A stretch of DNA of 64,000 bases from contig CAXXDH010000003.1 of the NCBI GenBank assembly GCA_963677785.2, positions 2,976,001 through 3,040,000 on the forward strand, read 5' to 3'. The notes below the pieces were generated by a model. It worked only from the letters and a program-made list of their open reading frames with translations, was not told the origin of the DNA and did not search any database. Of this stretch, positions 17,010 to 24,358 are shown piece after piece. The translations under genes were made by a program, and so were the position numbers. Every line of letters begins with the position of its first letter. The first letter of the stretch is position 1. The stretch comes from G963665495 sp963677785. Lineage in GTDB: Bacteria; Desulfobacterota; Desulfovibrionia; Desulfovibrionales; Desulfovibrionaceae.

Positions 17010-18287
17010 ATGGACGCGAAGGAAAATGCCGTACTCAAAGCGGTTGAGGCGTTTTCGGATGAGATCATTGATTTGACCGGCAGGCTGACTGCGGAGCCCA
17101 GCACGCTGGAGAACGAGGCTTCGGTGCTCAATGTGATGGAGGACGCGCTGGTCGGGCTCGGCTACGACCCCGTACGCGTGCCCATTGTTCCGGACCGTCT
17201 GGCCAATCATCCGGGATTCGCGCCCGTGCCCTGGAAGTACGGAACCGCGGACGGACGCCATAACCTGGTGGCCGTGCTCAAAGGAACGGATTCCAACGCC
17301 AGGAGCGCCTTGTTCAACGGCCATCTGGACGTGGCCCCGGAAACGCCCCTGGACTATTGGAAAACGGATCCGTTTACGCCGGTGGTCAAGGACGGCTGGA
17401 TGTACGGACGCGGCGCGGGCGATATGAAAGCCGGGGTGGCGGCCATGGTATACGCGGCCAAGGCCGTGGAGCGGGCCGGGTTCGGGCTCAAAGGCGATTT
17501 GACCCTGGAGACCGTGATTGAGGAGGAATGCAGCGGCAACGGCGCTCTGGCTTGTCTTGACGCCGGATACGACGCCGACGCGGTGCTGATTCCCGAGCCT
17601 TTCAATTTGACCATTTTGACCCAGCAAGTGGGCGTGCTCTGGTTCCGCGTGGACGTGGGCGGCATGGCCAGCCACGTACTCAATACGCAGGCCGGTTCCA
17701 ATGCCGTGGAAAAACTTTTCCCCATTATCCAGGCTTTGCGGGAGCTGGAAAAGGAAATGAACGCGGCGCCGCATCCGGCGGGGTTTGAAGACATCGCCAA
17801 TCCGCTCAATCTGAACATCGGCATCATGAAGGGCGGATTCTGGCCTTCCACAGTGCCCTCCAGCGCCGAGCTGCATTGCCGTCTGGCCTTTTATCCGCAC
17901 GAGAGCTACGAGACCACCTGCGAACGTATTGTGAACTGCGTCCGCCAGGCTGCTGCGGCGGACCCGTGGCTGGCCGCCAACCAGCCCAAGGTCAACTTCT
18001 ACGGCTTTCGCTCGAAAGGACACAACATCGAGCCCGGTCACCCCGTACTGCAAATCGTCAGCGACGGGCACAAGCTACTGACCGGTTCGGAACCCGCGGA
18101 CTACAATTGCACCTGCACCACGGACCTGCGGGCTTTTTTCTGCTACGGCAAGGCACGGGGTACCTGCTACGGCCCGGTTGCAGAGAACATCCACGCCGCC
18201 AACGAACGCGTACGCCTGGAGAGCATCATCCAGACCGCCAAAGTCTACGGTCTGTTCCTGGCGCGCTGGTGCGGTCTGGCGGAATAG
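17010..18287 (+). CDS. M20 family metallo-deacylase (ArgE/DapE-like)
   Basis: 425 residues. The ATG at 17010 follows AAGGAG at 16999-17004, better than the in-frame codon at 16992. Zinc ligands are visible in order: His in LFNGHLDVAP (about 104), Asp in GRGAGDMKAG (about 138), the Glu pair in VIEEECSGNG (about 171), and later EPFNLT and the terminal GPVAENIHAANERV with His. A dimerisation insert follows ASHVLN. ArgE and DapE remove N-acetyl or N-succinyl groups from amino acids. Here it is the best candidate to deacetylate 4-acetamidobutyrate to 4-aminobutyrate at the end of the proposed pathway. A module B repeat separates it from the thiolase gene. Confidence 0.92.
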   Translation: MDAKENAVLKAVEAFSDEIIDLTGRLTAEPSTLENEASVLNVMEDALVGLGYDPVRVPIVPDRLANHPGFAPVPWKYGTADGRHNLVAVLKGTDSNARSALFNGHLDVAPETPLDYWKTDPFTPVVKDGWMYGRGAGDMKAGVAAMVYAAKAVERAGFGLKGDLTLETVIEEECSGNGALACLDAGYDADAVLIPEPFNLTILTQQVGVLWFRVDVGGMASHVLNTQAGSNAVEKLFPIIQALRELEKEMNAAPHPAGFEDIANPLNLNIGIMKGGFWPSTVPSSAELHCRLAFYPHESYETTCERIVNCVRQAAAADPWLAANQPKVNFYGFRSKGHNIEPGHPVLQIVSDGHKLLTGSEPADYNCTCTTDLRAFFCYGKARGTCYGPVAENIHAANERVRLESIIQTAKVYGLFLARWCGLAE

Positions 18288-18357
18288 AGGCAAGAATATG
18301 GGGGCTCCTTCTCCAGAGAGACGGCACAGAATTTTGCCCGAATAATACACGTATCAA

Positions 18358-18420
18358 TTAAAAGTTTTTGGGGGTTCTCAGGGACCTTTTTACAAAAAGG
18401 TCCCTAAGCCGCCGGAGACA
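18358..18420. repeat. Stem-loop repeat (module B, copy 2)
   Basis: AAAAGTTTTTGGGGGTTCTC lead, then a 12-base-pair stem AGGGACCTTTTT-AC-AAAAAGGTCCCT (18380-18405) and the tail AAGCCGCCGGAGACA. It lies between the M20 and thiolase genes, so the operon is interrupted here by the same element that follows the binding protein gene. Confidence 0.75.
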
Positions 18421-18441
18421 TCACAACTACAGGATAGCGAA

Positions 18442-19653
18442 ATGAAAGATGTGGTTATAGCGGGCTATTTGCGTACGGCGTTTTCCCGTTCGCGGCCCAC
18501 AAAACCCGAAGTGGACTGGTTCAACGCGTTGCGCGCGGACGAGCTGCTGGCCCTGATTCTCTCCGAACTGTTGCAGCGTACGGGCGTGGCTGCCGCGGAT
18601 GTGGATGATTTCATCGTGGGCAGCGCCCTGGGCGTGAACGAGCAATGGACCTACGGCGGGCGTACGCCCGCGTTTCTGGCCAATCTGTCGGAAAAGACCG
18701 CGGCCAAGTTCGTGGACCAGCAATGCGGTTCGAGCATGGCGGCCCTGCATACGGGCTATCTGGAGATTGCGGCGGGCTATGCGGACGCGGTGCTGGTGGC
18801 GGGCATGGAACACATGACCCGCGTACCGATTGGTCCGAGCCTCTACGCCTCGGGCTGGGCCGACATGAACAAAAAGCTATTCGAGGATTCGGAGTACGCC
18901 CACTGGGACATGAATCTGACCATGAATATGGGGCTGACCGCGGAAAAATTGTGCCTGGAAAGCGGCCTGAGCCGCGAGGAGCTGGACGCCTGGAGCGTAC
19001 GTTCGCACCAGCGCGCGGCAGCGGCCGTGGATGCTGGCTATTTCGCGGATGAGATCTTGCCCGTGGAGGCGCAGCAGGCGGACGGTACGCAGCTGCTGGT
19101 GGAGCAGGACCAGTGTATCCGGCCCAATTCCAACCTGGAGTCCATGGCCGGGCTCAAACCCGCGTTTCGTGAGGACGGCGTGATCACCGCGGGCAATGCC
19201 TCGCCTTTGAATTCGGGCGCCAGCTGCATGCTGCTGATGAGCCGCGAGCGGGCCGAGAAGTACGGACTGCCCACGCAGACGCAGGTCCGGTCCGTGGGCT
19301 TTTGCGGCGTGGACCCGGCACGTATGGGCGTGGGCCCCATCCCGGCGGCGCAGATGGCCCTGGCCAAGTACGGCGTGACCACGGATTCCATTGATTATTG
19401 GGAGATCAACGAAGCCTTTGCCGTGGTCGTACTGCACATGATCCGGACCATGGGCATCGACCCCGAACGGGTCAACGTCAAGGGCGGGGCCTTGGCCCTG
19501 GGACACGCCATGGGCGCCACCGGCATCCGCCTGGTGGGTACGCTGGGGCGCGTTCTGGCGGAAAAGGGCGGACGCCTGGGGTGCGCCGCGGCCTGCGTGG
19601 GCGGCGGCCAGGGCGTGGCCACGATCATAGAACGTACGGACGCCGGGGCGTAA
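18442..19653 (+). CDS. Thiolase family acyltransferase
   Basis: 403 residues, standard thiolase length. The acyl-accepting Cys is in DQQCGSSMAALH (about residue 95), the conserved NEAFAVV motif is near 330, GGALALGHAMGATG with the catalytic His is near 350, and the second Cys is in CAAACVGGGQG near 385. Both cysteines and His are present, so it should be active in cleavage of a 3-oxoacyl-CoA (degradative) or condensation. In the proposed pathway it splits 3-oxo-6-acetamidohexanoyl-CoA into acetyl-CoA and 4-acetamidobutyryl-CoA. It follows a stem-loop repeat and precedes the acetyltransferase gene by 9 bases. Confidence 0.93.
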   Translation: MKDVVIAGYLRTAFSRSRPTKPEVDWFNALRADELLALILSELLQRTGVAAADVDDFIVGSALGVNEQWTYGGRTPAFLANLSEKTAAKFVDQQCGSSMAALHTGYLEIAAGYADAVLVAGMEHMTRVPIGPSLYASGWADMNKKLFEDSEYAHWDMNLTMNMGLTAEKLCLESGLSREELDAWSVRSHQRAAAAVDAGYFADEILPVEAQQADGTQLLVEQDQCIRPNSNLESMAGLKPAFREDGVITAGNASPLNSGASCMLLMSRERAEKYGLPTQTQVRSVGFCGVDPARMGVGPIPAAQMALAKYGVTTDSIDYWEINEAFAVVVLHMIRTMGIDPERVNVKGGALALGHAMGATGIRLVGTLGRVLAEKGGRLGCAAACVGGGQGVATIIERTDAGA

Positions 19654-19662
19654 AGGACGTGT

Positions 19663-20532
19663 ATGGACAAGGTCATTACCATCGGCAACTCGTCCGTACA
19701 GCACGGGACGTATTCGGATCGGGTCTACCTGATGCACCTGGACCCGGCGGACTATCCCGGCATCATGGCGGAGATGGACCGGCTTGCGGTAGCCAACGGC
19801 TACTCGAAGATTTTCGCCAAAGCGCCGGAATCCCTGGTTGCGGGTTTTCATGACGCCGGGTACGTCACCGAGGCGCTGGTGCCCGGCTTCTTTCCGGCTT
19901 CAGGCGGGTCAGAGCGCGAAAACGGCCATTTTCTGGCCCGCTATCTGGCGGACTGGCGCTCCAGGGAGGAGGATCCGGGGCGCATTCTGGACGTGCTGCG
20001 CGCGGCGACTGTCAAAGGACGGGCAAAACTGCCGGCCAGGCTGCATGAAGAGCGTCCGCTGGAGCGTATGGACGCTTCGGACGCGGAGCAAATGGCCGCG
20101 TTTTACGACAGCATTTTCGCCAGCTATCCTTTTCCCATCAATGATCCGGACTACATCCGCGAGACCATGGAAACGCACGTGATCTATTTTGGCCTGCGGC
20201 GCAGGAACGAGATCATTGCCTTGAGCTCGTGCGAAACCGATGCGGCATTCGGTCTGGTGGAGATGACGGACTTTGCCACGGACCCGCAAGCCCGGGGCGG
20301 CGGCCTGGCCTTCGTGCTCCTGGAACACATGGAGGAGGAGATGCGCAGGCAGGGCTATCACATGGCCTACACCATTGCCAGGGCCGGATCCTTCGGCATG
20401 AACATCACTTTCGCCCGCCACGGCTACCAGTACGCGGGCACCCTGTTGCGCAACACATTTATCTCGGGCGCTCTGGAATCCATGAATGTATGGTGGAAAC
20501 GGCTGCAGCATAAGCACGAGCGGCATCGATAA
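19663..20532 (+). CDS. ablB-like: GNAT acetyltransferase, AblB-like (beta-lysine N6-acetyltransferase family)
   Basis: 289 residues. The whole length resembles AblB of methanogens and some bacteria: ITIGNSSVQHGTYSDRVYLM at the N-terminus, NGYSKIFAKAPES, YVTEALVPGFF, FASYPFPINDPDYIRETM, VIYFGL, then the GNAT core MTDFATDPQARGGGLAFVLL (acetyl-CoA loop), AYTIARAGSFGMNITFARHG and TLLRNTFISGALESMNVWWK. AblB makes N6-acetyl-beta-lysine, a compatible solute, from the product of lysine 2,3-aminomutase (AblA). No AblA is encoded in this window. Being the last gene of a catabolic operon, it more likely blocks the 6-amino group of imported beta-lysine (or a similar diamino acid) before degradation. Confidence 0.88.
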   Translation: MDKVITIGNSSVQHGTYSDRVYLMHLDPADYPGIMAEMDRLAVANGYSKIFAKAPESLVAGFHDAGYVTEALVPGFFPASGGSERENGHFLARYLADWRSREEDPGRILDVLRAATVKGRAKLPARLHEERPLERMDASDAEQMAAFYDSIFASYPFPINDPDYIRETMETHVIYFGLRRRNEIIALSSCETDAAFGLVEMTDFATDPQARGGGLAFVLLEHMEEEMRRQGYHMAYTIARAGSFGMNITFARHGYQYAGTLLRNTFISGALESMNVWWKRLQHKHERHR

Positions 20533-20564
20533 AAGGAATTTCACAGGGATACGGACAGAACTCT

Positions 20565-20689
20565 GACGGCTATTCCCCGTCCGGAGAGAGAGAATACGCG
20601 TATTGTTTCCCAGGTAACGCGTGTGGGCGCGTATTGCTCTGTCACAACTTCCCGATTGTTGCGGCACCGGGAATAGCCGTCGTTTTTTC
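20565..20689 (+). terminator. Terminator-like structure with 13-base arms and a long insert
   Basis: GACGGCTATTCCC (20565-20577) is the exact reverse complement of GGGAATAGCCGTC (20669-20681), which is followed by GTTTTTTC. The 91 bases between contain AATACGCGTATT (self-complementary) and a second CGCGTATTG. It closes the catabolic locus on the plus strand. The long structured insert is unusual for a plain terminator and could be a small RNA. Confidence 0.55.
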
Positions 20690-20752
20690 AAAGAGTCCGG
20701 CCCGGAGTCCTCTCCATGTTGCTGTGCCCCGGGCGCAGAGGTCGTTTGTTTG

Positions 20753-22036
20753 TCATGCCTGGCGGGCTGAAAAAAGCAGCCGTGTGCTCGCGATGAGAAT
20801 TGCCATGGCGAGCGCTATTGAAGCAGAGCTGGCCAGGGTGATGCCTTTCCAGCCGTATGTCTCCCATATCCCCCCTAAGACGATAGAAGAAAGGCTTCCG
20901 CCGCCGATACAGGACAATATGTACAACGAAGAGGCGCATCCCATGGCCTCGGGAGAGATGCGCCTGCTGATGAGCAGGAGCAACAGAGGCTGGCAGGCGT
21001 ATACGCCCAGGAAAAAGAGTAAGATTCCCAAGGTCATCAACAACGTGCCGTGGCTCCAATACAGCAATTGAACTGCCGCAAGGCAAATGAGCAGGCCGGG
21101 TATTATGATCCGGTCCGTACCGAATCGCCTGGATAATCCGCCTGAAAAGGGAGCGATGACTGCCGCGAGGCCGGCGAAACTGATGTAGCCCACTTGAGAG
21201 GCACTGAAGGAAAAAGGCGGGCCGGCCAGATGATAGGTCAAAAAGGTGATGTTGCCGAGAAAGCCGAAAAACAGGAAAAAACCCGTCAGCAACAGGGAGG
21301 CGGTTGCCGGAACAAAAAGCATGCGGATCATGTCTGCGTATAATGTGTGCAACTGGCCCTTGGCTTTTTTGTTTTTGACGGATTTTTCAAACAGAAACAA
21401 CGAGGCAAGCGAAAGCGCCGCAAACAGCAGAGACAGAAGACGGTACGAAGTCCGCCAGCCGAGCAGGCTGGTGGATGCGCCGAGGGCCGCGCGTCCGACG
21501 ACAATGCCCAATGTCGCTGAAGCGACTATGGCTCCAAGGTATATTCCTGTTTTTTTCGGTGGAGCCAAGCGCGAAACATAGGGAAACATGGCCGCCGGAA
21601 CCGTTGCGGCAGCCATGCCGAGCAACCCCGAGCAGAGGAGAAAACACGTATACGTGTGCAGCCCGGAGGCGCCCAGGAGCAATACAGCGAGTACGGCATG
21701 GCCGGTGGCGGCGATTTTCTTGCTGTCGAACGTATCCGCCAGCGGCCCTATGAAGAGAAACGTCAGCGAATAGCCCAGTGAGGCGAGACTGAATGAAAAG
21801 CGGGCGTCCTGTGCGTCCAGGCTGAATGATGCGGCAATTTCCAGAAATATGGCCTGGTTCATAAAAACGGTACCCACGGCAAGCATGGTAATGATGCATG
21901 CCAGAGTCAGCCGGAGCACGGAACACGAGGGAGCGGGCAAAGAGCGAGTGAAAGAAAAAAGGGAACGTTTCGGAGCAATCCGAATGTTTTGCATTTCCAG
22001 GTAAGGCGCAATTTTTTTATCACGTTGTTGTATCAT
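20753..22036 (-). CDS. Major facilitator superfamily transporter
   Basis: 427 residues from the ATG at 22036, which follows AGGAGGT on the minus strand (22043-22049); an in-frame start at 22099 would lie inside the regulator site and is rejected. Twelve hydrophobic segments are visible after a soluble N-terminus of about 45 residues (first: LTLACIITMLAVGTVFM). The MFS A-loop motif between helices 2 and 3 reads GPLADTFDSKK. The protein resembles YnfM/arabinose-efflux-type exporters. It lies downstream of a MerR regulator gene in the same direction, with a MerR-type operator in between, so it is probably an inducible exporter of a toxic or metabolic compound. Confidence 0.88.
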   Translation of the reverse strand: MIQQRDKKIAPYLEMQNIRIAPKRSLFSFTRSLPAPSCSVLRLTLACIITMLAVGTVFMNQAIFLEIAASFSLDAQDARFSFSLASLGYSLTFLFIGPLADTFDSKKIAATGHAVLAVLLLGASGLHTYTCFLLCSGLLGMAAATVPAAMFPYVSRLAPPKKTGIYLGAIVASATLGIVVGRAALGASTSLLGWRTSYRLLSLLFAALSLASLFLFEKSVKNKKAKGQLHTLYADMIRMLFVPATASLLLTGFFLFFGFLGNITFLTYHLAGPPFSFSASQVGYISFAGLAAVIAPFSGGLSRRFGTDRIIIPGLLICLAAVQLLYWSHGTLLMTLGILLFFLGVYACQPLLLLLISRRISPEAMGCASSLYILSCIGGGSLSSIVLGGIWETYGWKGITLASSASIALAMAILIASTRLLFSARQA

Positions 22037-22089
22037 GAGAGTGACCTCCTTTTGTTGTCGGCATAGTGGGGGATGCGGTCCAACTCTCA

Positions 22090-22120
22090 TGGCTAGCACT
22101 TAGAGTTCACTCGAAGTCAA
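22090..22120 (-). promoter_or_regulatory. MerR-type promoter and operator ahead of the MFS gene
   Basis: Read on the minus strand: -35 TTGACT (22120-22115), a 19-base spacer and a weak -10 TAGCCA (22095-22090). The spacer contains most of a near-perfect dyad, ACTTCGAGT-GA-ACTCTAAGT (22098-22117, one mismatch). Over-long spacers with a central dyad are the mark of promoters that MerR proteins activate by DNA distortion, and this dyad resembles those of the AdhR/NmlR group. Confidence 0.7.
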
Positions 22121-22137
22121 GCGGTTATGCGGTGTTT

Positions 22138-22491
22138 TTACAGATTATTCCACTTTTTATAGGTGTCGATTTCATTGTTAATCATATCAATATGTTCCAA
22201 GATTTCCTTGTGCAATTCTTCCAGTCTGGCCCTGTGTTTTTCAAGAATTTGCAACCGCTGGCAATCCGGTCCGCCGCAGTGGTGGCGCAGGGCTGCGAAC
22301 TGCTGCATGTCCTTCAAAGGCATATTGGATTCTTTCAGACGTCTTATGCAGCGAGCCCATTTGACGTCCTGAGGCGAGTAGTCGCGGTGTCCGCTGGCGT
22401 CTCGGTCAATTTTCAGCAAGTTGAGCTGTTCGTAATAGCGCAGAGTATGGACACTCAAGCCCGTACGTTTGGAAAACTCTCGAATTTTCAT
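22138..22491 (-). CDS. MerR family transcriptional regulator (AdhR/NmlR-like)
   Basis: 117 residues from ATG 22491; the in-frame extension to 22521 adds ten residues not typical of the family. The N-terminal winged helix reads MKIREFSKRTGLSVHTLRYY and is followed by GHRDYSPQDV. Cys48 in WARCIRRLKESNMPL sits where AdhR and related regulators keep their reactive Cys, and a second pair occurs in HHCGGPDC (72 and 77). The C-terminal helix forms the dimer coiled coil. It probably senses electrophiles, thiols or a metal (inference) and activates the exporter gene through the dyad at 22098-22117. Confidence 0.9.
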   Translation of the reverse strand: MKIREFSKRTGLSVHTLRYYEQLNLLKIDRDASGHRDYSPQDVKWARCIRRLKESNMPLKDMQQFAALRHHCGGPDCQRLQILEKHRARLEELHKEILEHIDMINNEIDTYKKWNNL

Positions 22492-22839
22492 AGGATTGCC
22501 CAATTGGTTGAGGGAAAACACCGGGTGATGGGAGCGTCAAAAATGTAAGCCGTACCAACTGCCGTCACTCTATATGTTTTTGATGCGTTTGAGAACTTCA
22601 GGCGGAACCAGGGGCTCTGCCGTACGCGAATGCCGGGACCGGAAGGTGTTTTCAGGCGGCGGCAAGAGGGAAAGAACGAAATAAGGCCACTCATTTCTTT
22701 ACAATCTGGAGATTTTCTATAAGAATATTCGGAATTCTGCGAATCTAAAATGGTTTCATTCCGGTCCGTCCACGGTCCTGAACCTTCAACAAAAAGCGCG
22801 GTCCATGTACATCTTCCCAGTGCCGCGTCTGTTTGCGCC
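22492..22839. other. 348-base divergent intergenic region
   Basis: Lies between the MerR gene (minus) and the AMIN-domain gene (plus). It is AT-rich near 22690-22760 (TTTACA, TATAAG, AATATTC), where a promoter may lie, but no box pair with good spacing stands out. No credible gene or RNA structure was seen. Confidence 0.4.
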
Positions 22840-23796
22840 ATGAAACTTACCCAGCAAGTGAATCAAAAAGCTTCCTATATTATGTTAGGTGTTGTTGGCC
22901 TTCTGATGCTGATCATGGTTGTCTGGTACATGTATGGCGGCGGGGCCGGCAAGATGGAAAAAACCGATGTTCCGCCGGCTGAGGAGCAAACAGCTGAAAA
23001 ACAGGAACTGAGCGACTCGGTTCGCGGGACCATGCCGGATGCCGCGGCTGTGGAACAAAAGCTGGAAGCGGCGCAGGCGGATGCGGATCAGGCGGGCGCT
23101 GCATCGGATTCGCCGTTGCCCAAGACGGACGTAGCGGCAGAAACGCAACCGGAAATCCAGCCAGACGTGCAGCCGGAAGTGCAGGCAGAAGCCAAAGCGG
23201 ACGATCTGGATGCCGCCGTTGCAGAAGGCGCGGCGCAACAGGCTGAGGACTCCAGCGCTTCGGAGGCCGAAGGGCCGGCCGCCAGAGAAGAAGCGGCTGC
23301 TGCGGTAGAGCAGGGCGCCGAAGCCGCGGCCGCAGCCACGGATTCCGTGGAGCAGGCCGCCAAGGAGGCCGCCGCAGCCATTGCCGAAACCACCCCGCAG
23401 AAGACAGAGAAAGCAAGCCCGGCTGCCGAGGCCAAACCCGAACGCCGTAAGACCGGGGCATCGTTGCAGAAAAATAAACTGACCGCCATCAATGTGGTCC
23501 CCACCCAATACGGGGTGGTCATCCGGTTGCAGACTTCCGTACCGGTAGAGAATACGCGCTGGGATCGTTTGCGCTCTCCGAACCGGGTCTATCTGGATAT
23601 GTTCGGAAAATTTCGTACGGGCGTATCCGACCGGGACATCCCCGACAACCCCTACCTGAAAAAACTGCGTATCGGCTTGCACAAGGACAAGATTCGCGTG
23701 GTGGCGGATCTTGCGTCTGAAAAGCTTCCCAGGCGGGTCAAAGTCTCCAAAGGTTCCGACCGGGTCGTGGTTCTGGAACTCAGCGATTTCAGATAG
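22840..23796 (+). CDS. Membrane-anchored AMIN domain protein
   Basis: 318 residues from the ATG at 22840. One N-terminal membrane segment (about residues 13-31, IMLGVVGLLMLIMVVWYMYG) is followed by a long low-complexity linker rich in Ala, Glu, Gln and Pro (about residues 45-205, with QPDVQPEVQAEAKA). The C-terminal 110 residues (LTAINVVPTQYGVVIRLQTS to VVVLELSDF) form an AMIN domain, the module that targets AmiC, PilQ and similar proteins to the septum or cell wall. No enzyme domain is attached, so it is probably a peptidoglycan-binding adaptor. The start is uncertain, as no clear ribosome site precedes it and the frame is open back to 22750. A strong terminator follows. Confidence 0.82.
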   Translation: MKLTQQVNQKASYIMLGVVGLLMLIMVVWYMYGGGAGKMEKTDVPPAEEQTAEKQELSDSVRGTMPDAAAVEQKLEAAQADADQAGAASDSPLPKTDVAAETQPEIQPDVQPEVQAEAKADDLDAAVAEGAAQQAEDSSASEAEGPAAREEAAAAVEQGAEAAAAATDSVEQAAKEAAAAIAETTPQKTEKASPAAEAKPERRKTGASLQKNKLTAINVVPTQYGVVIRLQTSVPVENTRWDRLRSPNRVYLDMFGKFRTGVSDRDIPDNPYLKKLRIGLHKDKIRVVADLASEKLPRRVKVSKGSDRVVVLELSDFR

Positions 23797-23844
23797 CTTA
23801 ATTTTTTTCGATTTTGTGAAGCGCTCTTTTTTGTTAAAAGCGCT

Positions 23845-23878
23845 GCAAAGCCCCTGATTTCAGGGGCTTTGCTTTTTT
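23845..23878 (+). terminator. Strong rho-independent terminator
   Basis: Perfect 12-base-pair stem GCAAAGCCCCTG-ATTT-CAGGGGCTTTGC followed by TTTTTT. It ends the AMIN-domain gene. A smaller hairpin, GCGCTxxxx-AGCGC, lies just before it (23821-23843). Confidence 0.9.
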
Positions 23879-24358
23879 CTACGGAGTTTCATCCCTTTTC
23901 AGCTTTTACAAAATAGTGCAACTTTTACACGAAAATGCCAGAAGTGTACTGGGCCTCGGTGATGTGATTCTGTGTGGGTATTGTTTTGTTTTTTCTATGA
24001 GTTCAAGTTGTTGCGCTGAAAAATCTTGATTTCCACATGAGAGTAGAACGAGGAAAGTCGCTTCGAATGTGTGATTTTATTCCTTATTTTGTAAAATATC
24101 TATTATCTGAAAAAGCAGTCTGTTATGGTCGTATAAGCTAACCCCCCGAGGATAGAATGCTTAAAAAATTACGGCATTACTTTTGCTTAAGTACCTGAAC
24201 CTCAGAATACGTCGTTGGGAACCGGAACAGCCGCATTTTTCCTTTTTTTGTCGTAACCGACAAAGCTTAGCCGATCCGGTGGCGTTTTTTGGCGGACTAC
24301 TGGCATTGTCTTGTTTCGTCTATTTTTAACCCGATTTCGGACTGGCAAGGAGAAGTCT
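23879..24358. other. 480-base leader and promoter region of amtB
   Basis: No gene is evident. The left two thirds is AT-rich (23960-24120). A sigma54-type promoter is at 24172-24187, leaving a leader of about 160 bases before the amtB ATG. No riboswitch consensus was recognised. Confidence 0.45.
24172..24187 (+). promoter_or_regulatory. Probable sigma54 promoter of amtB
   Basis: CGGCAT-TACTT-TTGCT: GG and GC are exactly 10 bases apart and the -12 box TTGCT is consensus; the first base of the -24 box is C in place of T. Sigma54 control of ammonium transport under nitrogen limitation is well known, which supports the call. An NtrC-type site was not recognised. Confidence 0.5.
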
